Shown: positions 15,288 through 23,682, numbered from the stretch's first letter. The stretch is 49,310 bases of DNA from an archaeon (GCA_018653605.1 JABHYY010000016.1:1-49310), one strand, 5' to 3'. Program-made: numbers and translations. Notes: generated from the letters alone by a model not told the origin.

Positions 15288-15947
15288 ATGAATAAAAAAC
15301 AAATATTAGAATCATTAAAAAAAGTAAGAGAGACTTCTAAAAAAAGAAACTTTTCTCAAAGTATTGATATTGTTATTAATCTTAAAGACTTGGATCTAAA
15401 AAAACCAGATCATAAAATAAATAATTTTGCTACAGTTCCTCATGGAAGAGGCAAAAAGATCAAAGTATGTGCTTTGGTTGGTGGTGAACTGAATAATGAT
15501 GCAAAAGAGCATTGTGATTATACAATCTTAAAAGAAAATTTTAGTTCTTATGAAAAAAGAAAGCTAAAGAAAGTTATGAGAGATCATGAATTCTTTATTG
15601 CACAAGCAAATATTATGCCTGATGTGGCTAAAGCTTTTGGTAGATTCCTAGGAACTGCAGGCAAAATGCCTAATCCTAAAGCTGGAATGATTGTTCCACC
15701 AAAGGGCTCAACTAAAATGATTGTTGAAAAGTTGCAAAAAACTGTTAGAATTGCAACAAAGAATGAATTAGCTGTAAAGTGTAGTGTTGGAATGGAAACA
15801 ATGGATGATGATAAGCTTGTTGATAATGCTGAAGCTGTTTACAAAGAAGTTATACATCATTTACCTTTACATGATCAAAATGTTAGATCTGTTTTTATTA
15901 AGGCAACAATGGGTAAGCCTGTTGAAGTTGGAGGTAAAGAGAAATGA
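15288..15947 (+). CDS. rpl1: Large-subunit ribosomal protein uL1
   Basis: 219 residues, standard length. It forms the mobile L1 stalk at the ribosomal E site and in archaea represses its own mRNA. The family signature is GTAGKMPNPKAGMIVPP (about 123-139), preceded by FIAQANIMPDVAKAFGRFLG. The Shine-Dalgarno GGAGGG ends 6 bases before the ATG and lies in the leader structure described separately. First gene of the operon L1-L10-L12; its stop overlaps the L10 start (ATGA). Confidence 0.97.
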   Translation: MNKKQILESLKKVRETSKKRNFSQSIDIVINLKDLDLKKPDHKINNFATVPHGRGKKIKVCALVGGELNNDAKEHCDYTILKENFSSYEKRKLKKVMRDHEFFIAQANIMPDVAKAFGRFLGTAGKMPNPKAGMIVPPKGSTKMIVEKLQKTVRIATKNELAVKCSVGMETMDDDKLVDNAEAVYKEVIHHLPLHDQNVRSVFIKATMGKPVEVGGKEK

Positions 15948-16786
15948 CCTCTGAAAAGAAGCTTAATATTGTAGTAAGATTAAAAAAATTAATTGTTGAG
16001 TATCCTATTTTTGGTATTGTGGATCTAGAAAACTTACCATCACCCCAGTTACAAAAGATGAGAAAATCTTTGAAAGGGAAAGCTGAAGTTGTTATGGCTA
16101 AGGGTAGATTAATGGATATTGCATTAGATCAAGCTTCTAAAGAAAAGAAAGGTGTTGAAATCTTAAAAGAATCTATTGATGGAATGCCTGCAATGATTTT
16201 TACTAAAGATAATCCTTTCAAATTGTATAAAATTTTACAAGATAATAAAAGTTCAGCTCCTGCAAAAGCAGGACAGACTGCACCAAATGATATTTTTATT
16301 AAAGCAGGAAAAACACCTTTTGCACCAGGACCAATTATTGGTGAACTTGGACAGTTAGGAATTAAAACTGCTATTGAGGATGGTAAGGTTGCTGTAAAAG
16401 AAGATAAACTAGTTGTTAAAGATGGTGATGTAATTAATGGGAAAACAGCTGAAATTTTAACCAGATTAGGTATTGAACCTATGGAAGTTGGTTTAAACTT
16501 ATTGGGCTTGTTTGAGGATGGAGTTATATTTACAAAGAAAGTACTTGCAATTGATGAGACAGAATACTTGGATAACATTAAGTTAAGTTATCAAGAGACA
16601 TTAAACCTTGCAGTTAAGATTGGGTATCCATGTAAAGAGAGTATAAGGTTAATGGTAGTGAAAGCACATAGTGATGCAAGTGCTTTAGCAGATTCAAAAG
16701 ACATAATCACAACTGAAAATGTTGGAAAAATATTAGCAAAGGCTGAAGCTCAAGCTTCAAGTCTTAAACTAAAGGGTAATCTTTAG
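15944..16786 (+). CDS. rpl10: Large-subunit ribosomal protein uL10 (acidic P0), short C-terminus
   Basis: 280 residues. It forms the base of the GTPase stalk, binding 23S rRNA at its N-terminus and P1 dimers at its C-terminal helices. Visible are the rRNA-binding domain ([27 protein letters not shown]) and the inserted archaeal/eukaryotic domain ([22 protein letters not shown]). The C-terminus ends [15 protein letters not shown] and lacks the Ala/Glu hinge and the acidic factor-binding tail (like GLGALFG) that usually end archaeal P0, while the neighbouring L12 keeps it. The start overlaps the L1 stop. Confidence 0.95.
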   Translation: MTSEKKLNIVVRLKKLIVEYPIFGIVDLENLPSPQLQKMRKSLKGKAEVVMAKGRLMDIALDQASKEKKGVEILKESIDGMPAMIFTKDNPFKLYKILQDNKSSAPAKAGQTAPNDIFIKAGKTPFAPGPIIGELGQLGIKTAIEDGKVAVKEDKLVVKDGDVINGKTAEILTRLGIEPMEVGLNLLGLFEDGVIFTKKVLAIDETEYLDNIKLSYQETLNLAVKIGYPCKESIRLMVVKAHSDASALADSKDIITTENVGKILAKAEAQASSLKLKGNL

Positions 16787-16787
16787 G

Positions 16788-16792
16788 AGGAA
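16788..16792 (+). promoter_or_regulatory. Shine-Dalgarno of L12
   Basis: GGAGG lies in TTAGGAGGAATAAAATG just before the L12 ATG. The strong site inside the operon fits the need for several L12 copies per ribosome. Confidence 0.75.
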
Positions 16793-16796
16793 TAAA

Positions 16797-17102
16797 ATGG
16801 AATATGTATATTGTGCTATGTTGTTACACAAAGCAGGCAAAGAAGTAAATGAAGCAAATGTTAAAAAAGTGTTAGATGCTGCTGGCGTTCAAGCTGATGA
16901 TGGTAAAATCAAAGCTTTGATTGCTGCGTTAGATGGCGTTAACATAGATGAAGCTATTAAGGAGGCTGCTGTAGCTGCACCTGTTGCTGCTCCCGCTGCA
17001 AGTTCTGCAGGAGAGAAGAAAGAAGAGAAAAAAGAAGAACCAAAAGCAGAAAAGAAATCAACTGAGGAAGCTGCTGCTGGACTAGGTGCTCTATTTGGCT
17101 AA
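16797..17102 (+). CDS. rpl12: Large-subunit ribosomal protein P1 (L12)
   Basis: 101 residues. The N-terminal dimerisation domain ([31 protein letters not shown]) leads to an Ala-rich hinge and a Lys/Glu-rich segment, ending in GLGALFG, the tail that recruits translational GTPases. It is the archaeal/eukaryotic P1 type, unrelated to bacterial L7/L12. It follows P0 after 10 bases with a strong Shine-Dalgarno. Confidence 0.97.
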   Translation: MEYVYCAMLLHKAGKEVNEANVKKVLDAAGVQADDGKIKALIAALDGVNIDEAIKEAAVAAPVAAPAASSAGEKKEEKKEEPKAEKKSTEEAAAGLGALFG

Positions 17103-17109
17103 AGAATGA

Positions 17110-17982
17110 ATGACAGAAGAGAACATAAAAGACAAAATCAATAAAGTTCATAATGAAATTAATAGCCTTAGGGCTAAATTGAGTGAACTTAATTCTAAAA
17201 AAGAGGAATGGTTCAGAAAAAAAGAGGATCTTAAAGATAAGATCGCTGAACTTATTTCTAAAGTAAAAGAAGTTAAGCAAAATAATGATATCTTTAGTGA
17301 TAAGATTAAAGAATTGAAAGATAGCAGAGAGAAAGCAAACAAAGAAGTTAAAAAATTGATTGATAATATTAAAGAGTTAAATGATAAGAAGTCAACTCTT
17401 CTTGGTAAAAGTGATGTTAAGGATCCTGATTCTATTAAGAAAGAGATTGCAAAGTTAGAGGAAACTATTGAAACTCAAGCTTTGAAGTTTTCTAAAGAAA
17501 AAGAGATTATGAAGAGAATAAAGGATTTGAAGAAAAAATATTCTGGTGTTAAAGATGTTGATGGGTTATTGAAAGAGATTGATGGTTTGTCTAAGAAAAT
17601 TGAAGGGGCTAAGAAAAAGGCTGAAGATTTCCATAAACAAATCAAAGATACTGTTAAAGAAAACAAGGAAGGGTATAAAGAGTTTAATTCTTTGTCTAAA
17701 GACATTAATAAAATTAAGAAAGAACAAGAAGATGCTTTTGAGAAGTTTATTAATTTTAAGCAAGAGTATGGTGACTTGAACAAAAAAATCAAAGACAAGT
17801 TCCAATTACAAGATATGGTTAAAGGCGAAGATAAAAAAAATAAAGCCAAGTTCGCTAAAAATAAAGCTAAGAAAGTTGAGAAAAAGTTAGAAGAGAAAAG
17901 TAAAGAGGTTGAAGAAAAACTGAAGAAGAAGAAAGTTTTGACAACTGAAGACTTGATTGCTTTCCAAGGTACAAAAGAATGA
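17110..17982 (+). CDS. Archaeal coiled-coil protein (COG1340-like)
   Basis: 290 residues, almost entirely charged heptads (NKVHNEINSLRAKLSELNSKKEEWFRKK, IKKEIAKLEETIETQALKFSKEKEIM), ending in a Lys/Glu-rich tail and VLTTEDLIAFQG. It resembles a widespread archaeal coiled-coil family of unknown function that I know as COG1340. There is no membrane span. It lies 7 bases after L12 and overlaps the following transporter gene by 4 bases (ATGA), so it is in the same transcript as the ribosomal stalk genes; a translation-related role is possible. Confidence 0.85.
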   Translation: MTEENIKDKINKVHNEINSLRAKLSELNSKKEEWFRKKEDLKDKIAELISKVKEVKQNNDIFSDKIKELKDSREKANKEVKKLIDNIKELNDKKSTLLGKSDVKDPDSIKKEIAKLEETIETQALKFSKEKEIMKRIKDLKKKYSGVKDVDGLLKEIDGLSKKIEGAKKKAEDFHKQIKDTVKENKEGYKEFNSLSKDINKIKKEQEDAFEKFINFKQEYGDLNKKIKDKFQLQDMVKGEDKKNKAKFAKNKAKKVEKKLEEKSKEVEEKLKKKKVLTTEDLIAFQGTKE

Positions 17983-18434
17983 GAGATTTTTTAATTGCCA
18001 TACTATTGAGTATGGCACCTTTTAGTGAGTTAAGAGGAGGAATACCTTATGGCTTAGCTACTGGTGTTGATCCTTTTGTTGTTGTGTTTTTTTGTGTTTT
18101 AGCTAATATTTTGATTGTTTTCCCAATATTTTATTTTTTAGATAATATTCATGAGTATTTTACTAGGTTTAGTTTGTATAGAAAGGTGTTTGACAAGTTC
18201 TTAGTTAAAGCTAGAAAGAAAATTGAGAAAAAAATAGGTAGTGATTGGGAGTTTGTGGCTTTATTTTTTATTGTTGCTGTTCCTTTTCCTGGAACTGGTG
18301 CTTATACTGGAAGTTTAGCTTCATGGGCTTTTAAGATGGATCGGAGGAATAGTTTGATTGCAATTGCTTTAGGTGTTGTTGCTGCTGGTGTTGTTACTAG
18401 TTTGGTTAGTTTAGGTATTCTTAGTTTGTTTTAG
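17979..18434 (+). CDS. Small multidrug export-type membrane protein (COG2426)
   Basis: 151 residues. SMAPFSELRGGIPYGLATGV and VAVPFPGTGAYTGSLASWAF are the two signature blocks of the putative small multidrug export family (PF06695), each with a re-entrant or membrane helix; about four hydrophobic segments can be seen. The substrate is unknown, and the family name rests on little experiment. It is coupled to the coiled-coil gene by an ATGA overlap and overlaps the 3' end of the archaeosortase-like gene on the other strand by 24 bases. Confidence 0.88.
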   Translation: MRDFLIAILLSMAPFSELRGGIPYGLATGVDPFVVVFFCVLANILIVFPIFYFLDNIHEYFTRFSLYRKVFDKFLVKARKKIEKKIGSDWEFVALFFIVAVPFPGTGAYTGSLASWAFKMDRRNSLIAIALGVVAAGVVTSLVSLGILSLF

Positions 18435-18917
18435 TAAGTATTTAATATCAGAATATATTGGTATTGATTTTATTTTGTATATTTTTATTAGAGCTAGCCA
18501 GATTAGTACTACAAATACTGTTGAAAGTATGTGCCAGAAGAGCAAGTGTAGAGTGTTGAAAAAGGTTTCACTGACATTGTAAGCAAGCATTAAGATTAAA
18601 ATTCTTGCTATGTTTAGAGTTAAAATTGAAATTGATCCTATTAAGAACATTTTTAGCCTGATTAGAGGCTTTATTTTTTTTGTTGTTAATATTAGTACTG
18701 TTAGTAAAAGGTATGCTGTTGCTGCTGTGCATGCTGGTATGAATGTGAATGAATGAGAGTTGAATGTTATTGTTGATTCTGTTAGTATAGGGTTTGTGAA
18801 TAATTTTAGTATGTAATATGTTAGGTATACTGTTAAAGGTGAGAAAATTGTGTAGAAGATGCTGTGGTAGAGTGCTATGATTAGTGCTAGGATGTATCTT
18901 AATATAGTATTTTTCAT
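18411..18917 (-). CDS. Archaeosortase/exosortase-like membrane protein
   Basis: 168 residues with about five hydrophobic spans. The exosortase/archaeosortase catalytic trio can be placed in the right order: Cys63 in FIPACTAATAYLLL, Arg105 in LNIARILILML, and His124 or His129 in HLLFWH. Archaeosortases cleave C-terminal sorting signals of surface proteins and probably attach a lipid. It is shorter than many family members and fits a lineage-specific form like the one described for Pacearchaeota. A reverse-strand TATA box (TATTTAAATA) lies 26 bases before the ATG. No protein with an obvious tripartite C-terminal sorting signal is encoded in this window. Confidence 0.8.
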   Translation of the reverse strand: MKNTILRYILALIIALYHSIFYTIFSPLTVYLTYYILKLFTNPILTESTITFNSHSFTFIPACTAATAYLLLTVLILTTKKIKPLIRLKMFLIGSISILTLNIARILILMLAYNVSETFFNTLHLLFWHILSTVFVVLIWLALIKIYKIKSIPIYSDIKYLLKQTKNT

Positions 18918-18938
18918 AGTAAAAAATAGTTCAAATGT

Positions 18939-18948
18939 ATTTAAATAA
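18939..18948 (-). promoter_or_regulatory. TATA box of the archaeosortase-like gene
   Basis: TATTTAAATA is centred 26 bases before the ATG at 18917. The same 265-base gap holds the promoter of the L3 operon on the other strand. Confidence 0.6.
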
Positions 18949-18986
18949 TTTTAGTGGAATTGGAAATAGCTCCTCATGAAAAGAAA

Positions 18987-18996
18987 GGTTTATAAA
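18987..18996 (+). promoter_or_regulatory. TATA box of the L3 leader / ribosomal superoperon
   Basis: GGTTTATAAA is centred near 18992 and predicts transcription starting near 19018, about 165 bases before the L3 ATG. This is the longest apparent leader in the window. Confidence 0.6.
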
Positions 18997-19017
18997 TGGG
19001 GGAATTTTTCAACAAAC

Positions 19018-19182
19018 TATCGGATACGAATGTATTCAATAGGATTACAACTCGTTCGCACGAAATGTGTAGAACAACAGGAAGATATCTTGTTATCTTA
19101 CAAGGCGAGTGCAGGTTTGACGTCTTTAAAACCCGCTGTTTCGACAAGAAGCATGTTCAAAAAGTAAAGAAGGTAAAAAGGA
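19018..19182 (+). ncRNA. Candidate structured leader RNA or small RNA upstream of L3
   Basis: The interval holds about nine CG dinucleotides, rare in neighbouring genes, and several possible hairpins: AAGATA/TATCTT (loop TCTTGT), the overlapping and mutually exclusive CTTGT/ACAAG, GGTTT/AAACC extended by GC/GC, TGT-TTCG-ACA (a UUCG loop), and a long-range ACTCG/CGAGT pairing. The short ORFs here use CGN, TCG and ACG codons uncommon in this genome. It may be a cis-regulatory leader of the ribosomal superoperon or a separate small RNA. I cannot match it to a known RNA family. Confidence 0.4.
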
Positions 19183-20133
19183 ATGCCAACAAAACATCAC
19201 CCACACCGAGGAAGTATGCAGTTTTGGCCTAGAGCCAGAAGTAGTAAGCACTGTGCTAGAGTTAAGTCTTGGAATAGATCCAAAGACAATAAAGTCGAAG
19301 GTTTCTTGGGTTATAAAGTTGGAATGACACATGTTCTGTTCAAAGAGAAAAATTCTAAGTCTCCTCGAAAAGACATGGAAGTGTTTTGCCCTTGTACTGT
19401 TATTGAGTGTCCACCTATGAAAGTTTATTCAATAAGATTCTATAAAAATACTGGTGATGGACGAAAAGTTGTTTCTGAGATTTTTTCAAAAAAAGTTGAT
19501 AAAGAGTTGAGTAGAAAAATTCAACCTTCTAAAAAAGATAATAAAGATCCTGAAGATTTTGATTATATGAGATTAGTTGTATATACACAGCCTAAATTAT
19601 TAGGTATTGGTAAGAAAAAGCCAGATATGATTGAGGTTGCTGTTAGCGACGATGTGGAATATGCTAAATCATTTTTAGATAAAGAGATTAAAATTTCTGA
19701 TGTACATAAAGAAGGTACATTTGTTGATATTCATGGTGTAACAACTGGTAAAGGATTTGCTGGTACTGTTAAGAGATATGGTGTTAAGATTATGTCTCAT
19801 AAAGCAGAGAAAACTAAGAGAGGAATTGGTTCTATGGGTGCATGGACAACTAAAAAAGTTACATACACTGTTGCGCAACCAGGTAAGATGGGTTACCATT
19901 TGAGAACTGAGTATAATAAATTATGTATTAAGTTAGGTGATAAACCTGAAGAAATTAATCCAAAGGGTGGGTTTGTGAGGTATGGATTGGTAAAAAATGA
20001 CTATATATTATTAGAAGGGTCTGTTATTGGACCTAGAAAAAGACCTATTACTATTACAAGTGCTATTAGAACTAAGATTAAAGCACAGCCTAAAGAAATA
20101 ACTTATGTAAGTTTGGAGTCTAAACAAAGATGA
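19183..20133 (+). CDS. rpl3: Large-subunit ribosomal protein uL3
   Basis: 316 residues. It sits near the peptidyl transferase centre. The archaeal N-terminus HHPHRGSMQFWPRAR and FLGYKVGMTHV identify it, with TTGKGFAGTVKRYGVK and GSMGAWTTKKVTYTVAQPGKMGYH in the central loop. I chose ATG 19183 because the protein then begins as other archaeal L3 proteins do; only a weak Shine-Dalgarno-like GAAGGT precedes it. First gene of the superoperon; the stop overlaps the L4 start (ATGA). Confidence 0.97.
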   Translation: MPTKHHPHRGSMQFWPRARSSKHCARVKSWNRSKDNKVEGFLGYKVGMTHVLFKEKNSKSPRKDMEVFCPCTVIECPPMKVYSIRFYKNTGDGRKVVSEIFSKKVDKELSRKIQPSKKDNKDPEDFDYMRLVVYTQPKLLGIGKKKPDMIEVAVSDDVEYAKSFLDKEIKISDVHKEGTFVDIHGVTTGKGFAGTVKRYGVKIMSHKAEKTKRGIGSMGAWTTKKVTYTVAQPGKMGYHLRTEYNKLCIKLGDKPEEINPKGGFVRYGLVKNDYILLEGSVIGPRKRPITITSAIRTKIKAQPKEITYVSLESKQR

Positions 20134-20936
20134 AATTAAAAGGATTAGATGGAAAAGATGGAAGTGAAGTTAAGTTGCCTAGTCAGTTTAGTGAAGCTTT
20201 TAGGCCAGACATGATTAAAAGAGCTGTTCTATCTATACAGTCTCATAAAAGACAACCTTATGGTGCACAACCAGGCGCGGGTATGAGAGCTTCTGCTAAA
20301 TTGAGTAAAAGAAGAAAAAGTTACAAAACTTGTTATGATAAAGGTATTGCTAGAACTCCTAGAAAGATTTTGTCTGCAAGAGGTTTAAATTTCTATTGGG
20401 TTGGTGCTGTTGCTCCTAACACTGTTAGTGGTCGAAGAGCTCATCCTCCTAAAGCTGAAAAGATTTGGGATCTTAAGATGAACAGGAAAGAGCGAAGATT
20501 AGCTATTAGAAGTGCTATTGCTGCAACTGTTGATGCTGAAAAGGTTAAGGAAAGAGGGCATAAAGCTGAAAGTGTTATTGTTGATACTAAATTTGAAGAA
20601 TTAAAGAAAACAAAAGAAGTTGAAGATTTATTTTTAAAAATTGGTTTAAAGGCCGAATTAAAAAGAATTAGTGTAAAGAAAGTTAGGGCTGGAAAGGGTA
20701 AAATTAGGAATAGAAGATACAGAGTGAAAAAAGGTCCTTTAATTGTTGTTTCAAAGAAATGTGCTTTAGTGGATTCTGCAAGAAATTTTTTGGGTGTGGA
20801 TGTTTGTATGGTTAAAGATTTGAATGCAGAGCTTTTAGCACCAGGTACACATGCCGGAAGATTAACTATCTGGAGCCAAGGTGCAGTTGAAATATTAGAT
20901 AAAGAAAACTTATTTTATGAAAGGAGAGAAAAATGA
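20130..20936 (+). CDS. rpl4: Large-subunit ribosomal protein uL4
   Basis: 268 residues, archaeal form. The extended loop (SHKRQPYGAQPGAGMRASAKLSKRRKSY) that reaches into the exit tunnel is present, followed by WVGAVAPNTVSGRRAHPPKAEKIW. Overlaps L3 by 4 bases at its start and L23 by 4 bases at its end. Confidence 0.97.
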   Translation: MKLKGLDGKDGSEVKLPSQFSEAFRPDMIKRAVLSIQSHKRQPYGAQPGAGMRASAKLSKRRKSYKTCYDKGIARTPRKILSARGLNFYWVGAVAPNTVSGRRAHPPKAEKIWDLKMNRKERRLAIRSAIAATVDAEKVKERGHKAESVIVDTKFEELKKTKEVEDLFLKIGLKAELKRISVKKVRAGKGKIRNRRYRVKKGPLIVVSKKCALVDSARNFLGVDVCMVKDLNAELLAPGTHAGRLTIWSQGAVEILDKENLFYERREK

Positions 20937-21196
20937 AAGATCCTTTCCAAGTTATCAAATACCCTCTAACAACTGAAAAAAATGTTAGATTAATGCAAGA
21001 AGAGAATAAGCTTGTATTTATTACAGACAGGAAAGCTAAGAAACCTGAGATTAAAAAAGCTATTGAACATGTTTTCAAAGTTAAAGTGGAAAAAGTTAAT
21101 ACTTTAATTTTACCTTCAGGTAAAAAGAAAGCTTATATTAAATTATCAATGGATACTCCTGCAATTGATGTTGCAACAGAGTTAGGATTAATGTAA
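20933..21196 (+). CDS. rpl23: Large-subunit ribosomal protein uL23
   Basis: 87 residues. It lies at the tunnel exit, where SRP and the translocon dock. IKYPLTTEKNVRLMQEENKLVFITDRKAKKPEIKKAIEHVF is the family core and KVNTLILPSGKKKAYIKL the C-terminal strand. ATGA overlap with L4; GGAGAG upstream may serve as Shine-Dalgarno. Confidence 0.97.
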   Translation: MKDPFQVIKYPLTTEKNVRLMQEENKLVFITDRKAKKPEIKKAIEHVFKVKVEKVNTLILPSGKKKAYIKLSMDTPAIDVATELGLM

Positions 21197-21197
21197 A

Positions 21198-21923
21198 ATG
21201 GGAAAACGAATTATTACACAAAGGAGAGGAAGAGGTTCTCATACTTACAAGTCCCCTAGTCATAGATATAAGGGTGAAATTAAGCTTAGAGCTTATGATC
21301 AAATTGAAAAAGAGAGTTCAATGAAAGGTGTTGTTAAGGATATTGTAAATTGTCCTGGACATAGTGCACCTTTAGTTTTAGTACAATATGATAATAAAGA
21401 AACTGTTCTTATGGCGGCATCATTAGGAATTAGAGTTAATGATACTGTTGAGTCTGGTGTTAGTGCTGGTGTGAGTGATGGTAATGTATTACCTCTTAAG
21501 AATCTACCAGAAGGAACATTAGTTAATAATATTGAAGTTAGACCAGGAGATGGTGGGAAGTTGGTTAGGAGTTCTGGTTCATTTGGAAAAATTGTTGGTA
21601 AATTAGGGGATCAGATTGTTATTAGATTGCCTTCAAAAAAACAAAAAAAGTTTCATGCTAATTGTAGAGCTATTATTGGAGTTGTTGCTGGTGGTGGAAG
21701 GAAAGAAAAGCCTTTCCTAAAAGCAGGAACAAGAATGCATGCAAAGAGAGCAAAAAACAAACTTTATCCTCAAACATCTGGTGTTGCTATGAACGCAGTA
21801 GATCATCCATTTGGATCTGGAAGAGGTAGACATGCTGGTAAACCAAAAACTCCTCCTAGATATGCACATGCTGGAAGAAATGTTGGTTTGATTAAAGCTA
21901 AGAGAACAGGAAGGAAGAAATAA
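21198..21923 (+). CDS. rpl2: Large-subunit ribosomal protein uL2
   Basis: 241 residues. It is needed for subunit joining and peptidyl transferase. The conserved C-terminal block [31 protein letters not shown] carries the functionally important His. The N-terminus [27 protein letters not shown] is archaeal. It starts 1 base after the L23 stop. Confidence 0.97.
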   Translation: MGKRIITQRRGRGSHTYKSPSHRYKGEIKLRAYDQIEKESSMKGVVKDIVNCPGHSAPLVLVQYDNKETVLMAASLGIRVNDTVESGVSAGVSDGNVLPLKNLPEGTLVNNIEVRPGDGGKLVRSSGSFGKIVGKLGDQIVIRLPSKKQKKFHANCRAIIGVVAGGGRKEKPFLKAGTRMHAKRAKNKLYPQTSGVAMNAVDHPFGSGRGRHAGKPKTPPRYAHAGRNVGLIKAKRTGRKK

Positions 21924-21925
21924 AG

Positions 21926-22324
21926 ATGGCAAAAAAAGAATTTACATATCGTGGAAAAAATTTAGAAGAATTACAAAAAATGGATTTTACAGAGTTTGCA
22001 AAGTTATCTCCCTCAAGACAGAGAAGAAGTATAACTAGAGGGTTTAATGACATGCAAAAAAGATTACTTTTAAAAATTGGAAAAGCAAAAAAAGGTGAGT
22101 ATAAAAAACCTATCAGAACTCATTGTCGAAACATGATTGTTTTACCTCTTATGGTAGACATGAATATTCATATTCATAATGGAAAAAGTTTTGTAAATAT
22201 TTTAATTCAGCCTGAAATGATTGGACATTATTTAGGTGAATTTGCATTAACAAGACAAAGATTAGCACACTCAGCTCCAGGTATTGGTGCAACTAAATCA
22301 AGTGCTGCAGCGAGTGTAAAATAA
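21926..22324 (+). CDS. rps19: Small-subunit ribosomal protein uS19
   Basis: 132 residues. It is in the head of the 30S subunit. [32 protein letters not shown] is the archaeal N-terminal extension; [47 protein letters not shown] is the core. It starts 2 bases after L2. Confidence 0.97.
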   Translation: MAKKEFTYRGKNLEELQKMDFTEFAKLSPSRQRRSITRGFNDMQKRLLLKIGKAKKGEYKKPIRTHCRNMIVLPLMVDMNIHIHNGKSFVNILIQPEMIGHYLGEFALTRQRLAHSAPGIGATKSSAAASVK

Positions 22325-22326
22325 AG

Positions 22327-22749
22327 ATGGAAGCAAAAGCAATAGGAAGGAACATGGGAATTTCAAAGAAGGATTCAGTAGAGATAGCTAGCTTTCTTCG
22401 AGGAAGAATGGTTAGTAAAGCTAAAGATATCCTAGAACAAGTTATTATTAAAAAAGTAGCTGTGCCTTACAACAGATTTAATAGAGATAGAGGGCACAAA
22501 AGAGGAAGAATGGCTGCTGGTAGGTATCCTGTTAAAGCTTCAACTTTTATATTAAAATTAATTAAGTCTGCTGAAATGAATGCTTTAAATAAAGGCATGA
22601 ATACAGATGACTTATACATTAGTAAAATGATTGCAAATAAGGGCATTGGTCAAATGCGCCATGGAAGGTTTAGAGGAAGAAGTATGAAAAGGACACACAT
22701 GGAGGTTGCTCTTAGTGAAATTAAGAAAAAAGAGAAGAAGAAAAAATGA
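22327..22749 (+). CDS. rpl22: Large-subunit ribosomal protein uL22
   Basis: 140 residues, lining the exit tunnel. RNMGISKKDSVEIASFLRGRMVSKAKDILEQVI and VKASTFILKLIKSAEMNALNKGM are family blocks. A Lys-rich tail (KKKEKKKK) ends the protein and overlaps the S3 start (ATGA). Confidence 0.97.
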   Translation: MEAKAIGRNMGISKKDSVEIASFLRGRMVSKAKDILEQVIIKKVAVPYNRFNRDRGHKRGRMAAGRYPVKASTFILKLIKSAEMNALNKGMNTDDLYISKMIANKGIGQMRHGRFRGRSMKRTHMEVALSEIKKKEKKKK

Positions 22750-23489
22750 TAGAAAGAAAATTTGTTGCTGAAAAAATAAGAGAATTTTTAGTAGGTGACT
22801 ATATGAAAAAGGAAATGGGTGCTGGTAAATATAGTTCCTTTGAAATTAAAAAAACTCCACTTGGTGAAAAAGTTGTAATTCATACTTCAAGACCTGGACT
22901 TATCGTTGGTAAAAAAGGTGAAAACATCAAAAAACTTACAAAAGTTTTAAAATCAAAATTTAAAATGGAAAATCCTCAAATAGAAGTAGCAGAGATTGTT
23001 AATCCTTATTTAGATGCTCAAAATATGGCTGAGCAAATTGTTAATGTATTAGAAAGGTTTGGACCTAAAAGGTTTAAATCAACAGGTTATAGAACTTTAC
23101 AGAATATTATGGATGCTGGTGCTATGGGTGCTGAAATAATCATTGCTGGAAGAGGTTTACCTGGAGCAAGAGCAAAGAGTTGGAGATTTTATGCTGGTTA
23201 CCTAAAGAAGTCAGGAGATATTTCAGTTTCTTTTGTTCAATATGGTGGCTGTAAAGCAAACTTAAAATCTGGAACTGTTGGTGTTAAAGTTAAGATTTTA
23301 CCTGCAAATGTAAGATTACCTGATAAAATTGATATCCTTGAAGTTAAAGAAAAAACTATTCAAGTTGAAGAGAAAGATATAGAAGAAAAGAAAGAGAAAC
23401 CAGTTAAGAAAAAAACTACAAAAAAGAAAACTGTTAAGAAAAAAGTTGCTAAGAAGGAAGTAAAGAAAGATGAAACTAAAGAAAAGTGA
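22746..23489 (+). CDS. rps3: Small-subunit ribosomal protein uS3
   Basis: 247 residues, at the mRNA entry channel. The KH-domain motif GLIVGKKGENIKKLTKVL and the C-terminal domain (GARAKSWRFYAGYLKKSGD) are clear. The last about 45 residues are a Lys/Glu/Thr-rich tail (KKKTTKKKTVKKKVAKKEV) of a kind also seen on L32e and the primase here. The gene end overlaps L29 by 20 bases. Confidence 0.97.
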   Translation: MIERKFVAEKIREFLVGDYMKKEMGAGKYSSFEIKKTPLGEKVVIHTSRPGLIVGKKGENIKKLTKVLKSKFKMENPQIEVAEIVNPYLDAQNMAEQIVNVLERFGPKRFKSTGYRTLQNIMDAGAMGAEIIIAGRGLPGARAKSWRFYAGYLKKSGDISVSFVQYGGCKANLKSGTVGVKVKILPANVRLPDKIDILEVKEKTIQVEEKDIEEKKEKPVKKKTTKKKTVKKKVAKKEVKKDETKEK

Positions 23490-23682
23490 TCTAGCTAAGA
23501 TGGAAAAAAAGGATTTGGAAAAACGACTTACTGAATTAAGAAAGGAGTTGATTAAGGTGAATGCTCAGATCGCAACTGGAACAGTTCCTGAAAATCCAGG
23601 TGATGTAAAAAACATTAAAAAAAATATCGCAAGAATACTTACAAAGTTTAATAATAAAAAAATGGGAGATAAAAATATATGA
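23470..23682 (+). CDS. rpl29: Large-subunit ribosomal protein uL29
   Basis: 70 residues, helical hairpin at the tunnel exit. MKLKKSDLAKMEKKDLEKRLTELRKELIKVNAQ is the family N-terminal half, KNIKKNIARILTKFNNK the second helix. The start lies in the Lys-rich tail of S3; the end overlaps the SUI1 start (ATGA). Confidence 0.95.
   Translation: MKLKKSDLAKMEKKDLEKRLTELRKELIKVNAQIATGTVPENPGDVKNIKKNIARILTKFNNKKMGDKNI

Noticed and set aside
16129-16578. 149-residue ORF antisense to L10
   Set aside because: Shadow of the L10 gene: hydrophobic/serine-rich content, no promoter, no recognisable motif.
18996-19232. 78-residue and 63-residue ORFs upstream of L3 (18996..19232 and 18976..19167)
   Set aside because: Their ATGs fall in or before the TATA box, so the mRNA would not contain them. 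Codons such as CGT, CGC, TCG and ACG are uncommon in neighbouring genes, and the longer one runs into the L3 coding region. Treated as candidate RNA leader instead.
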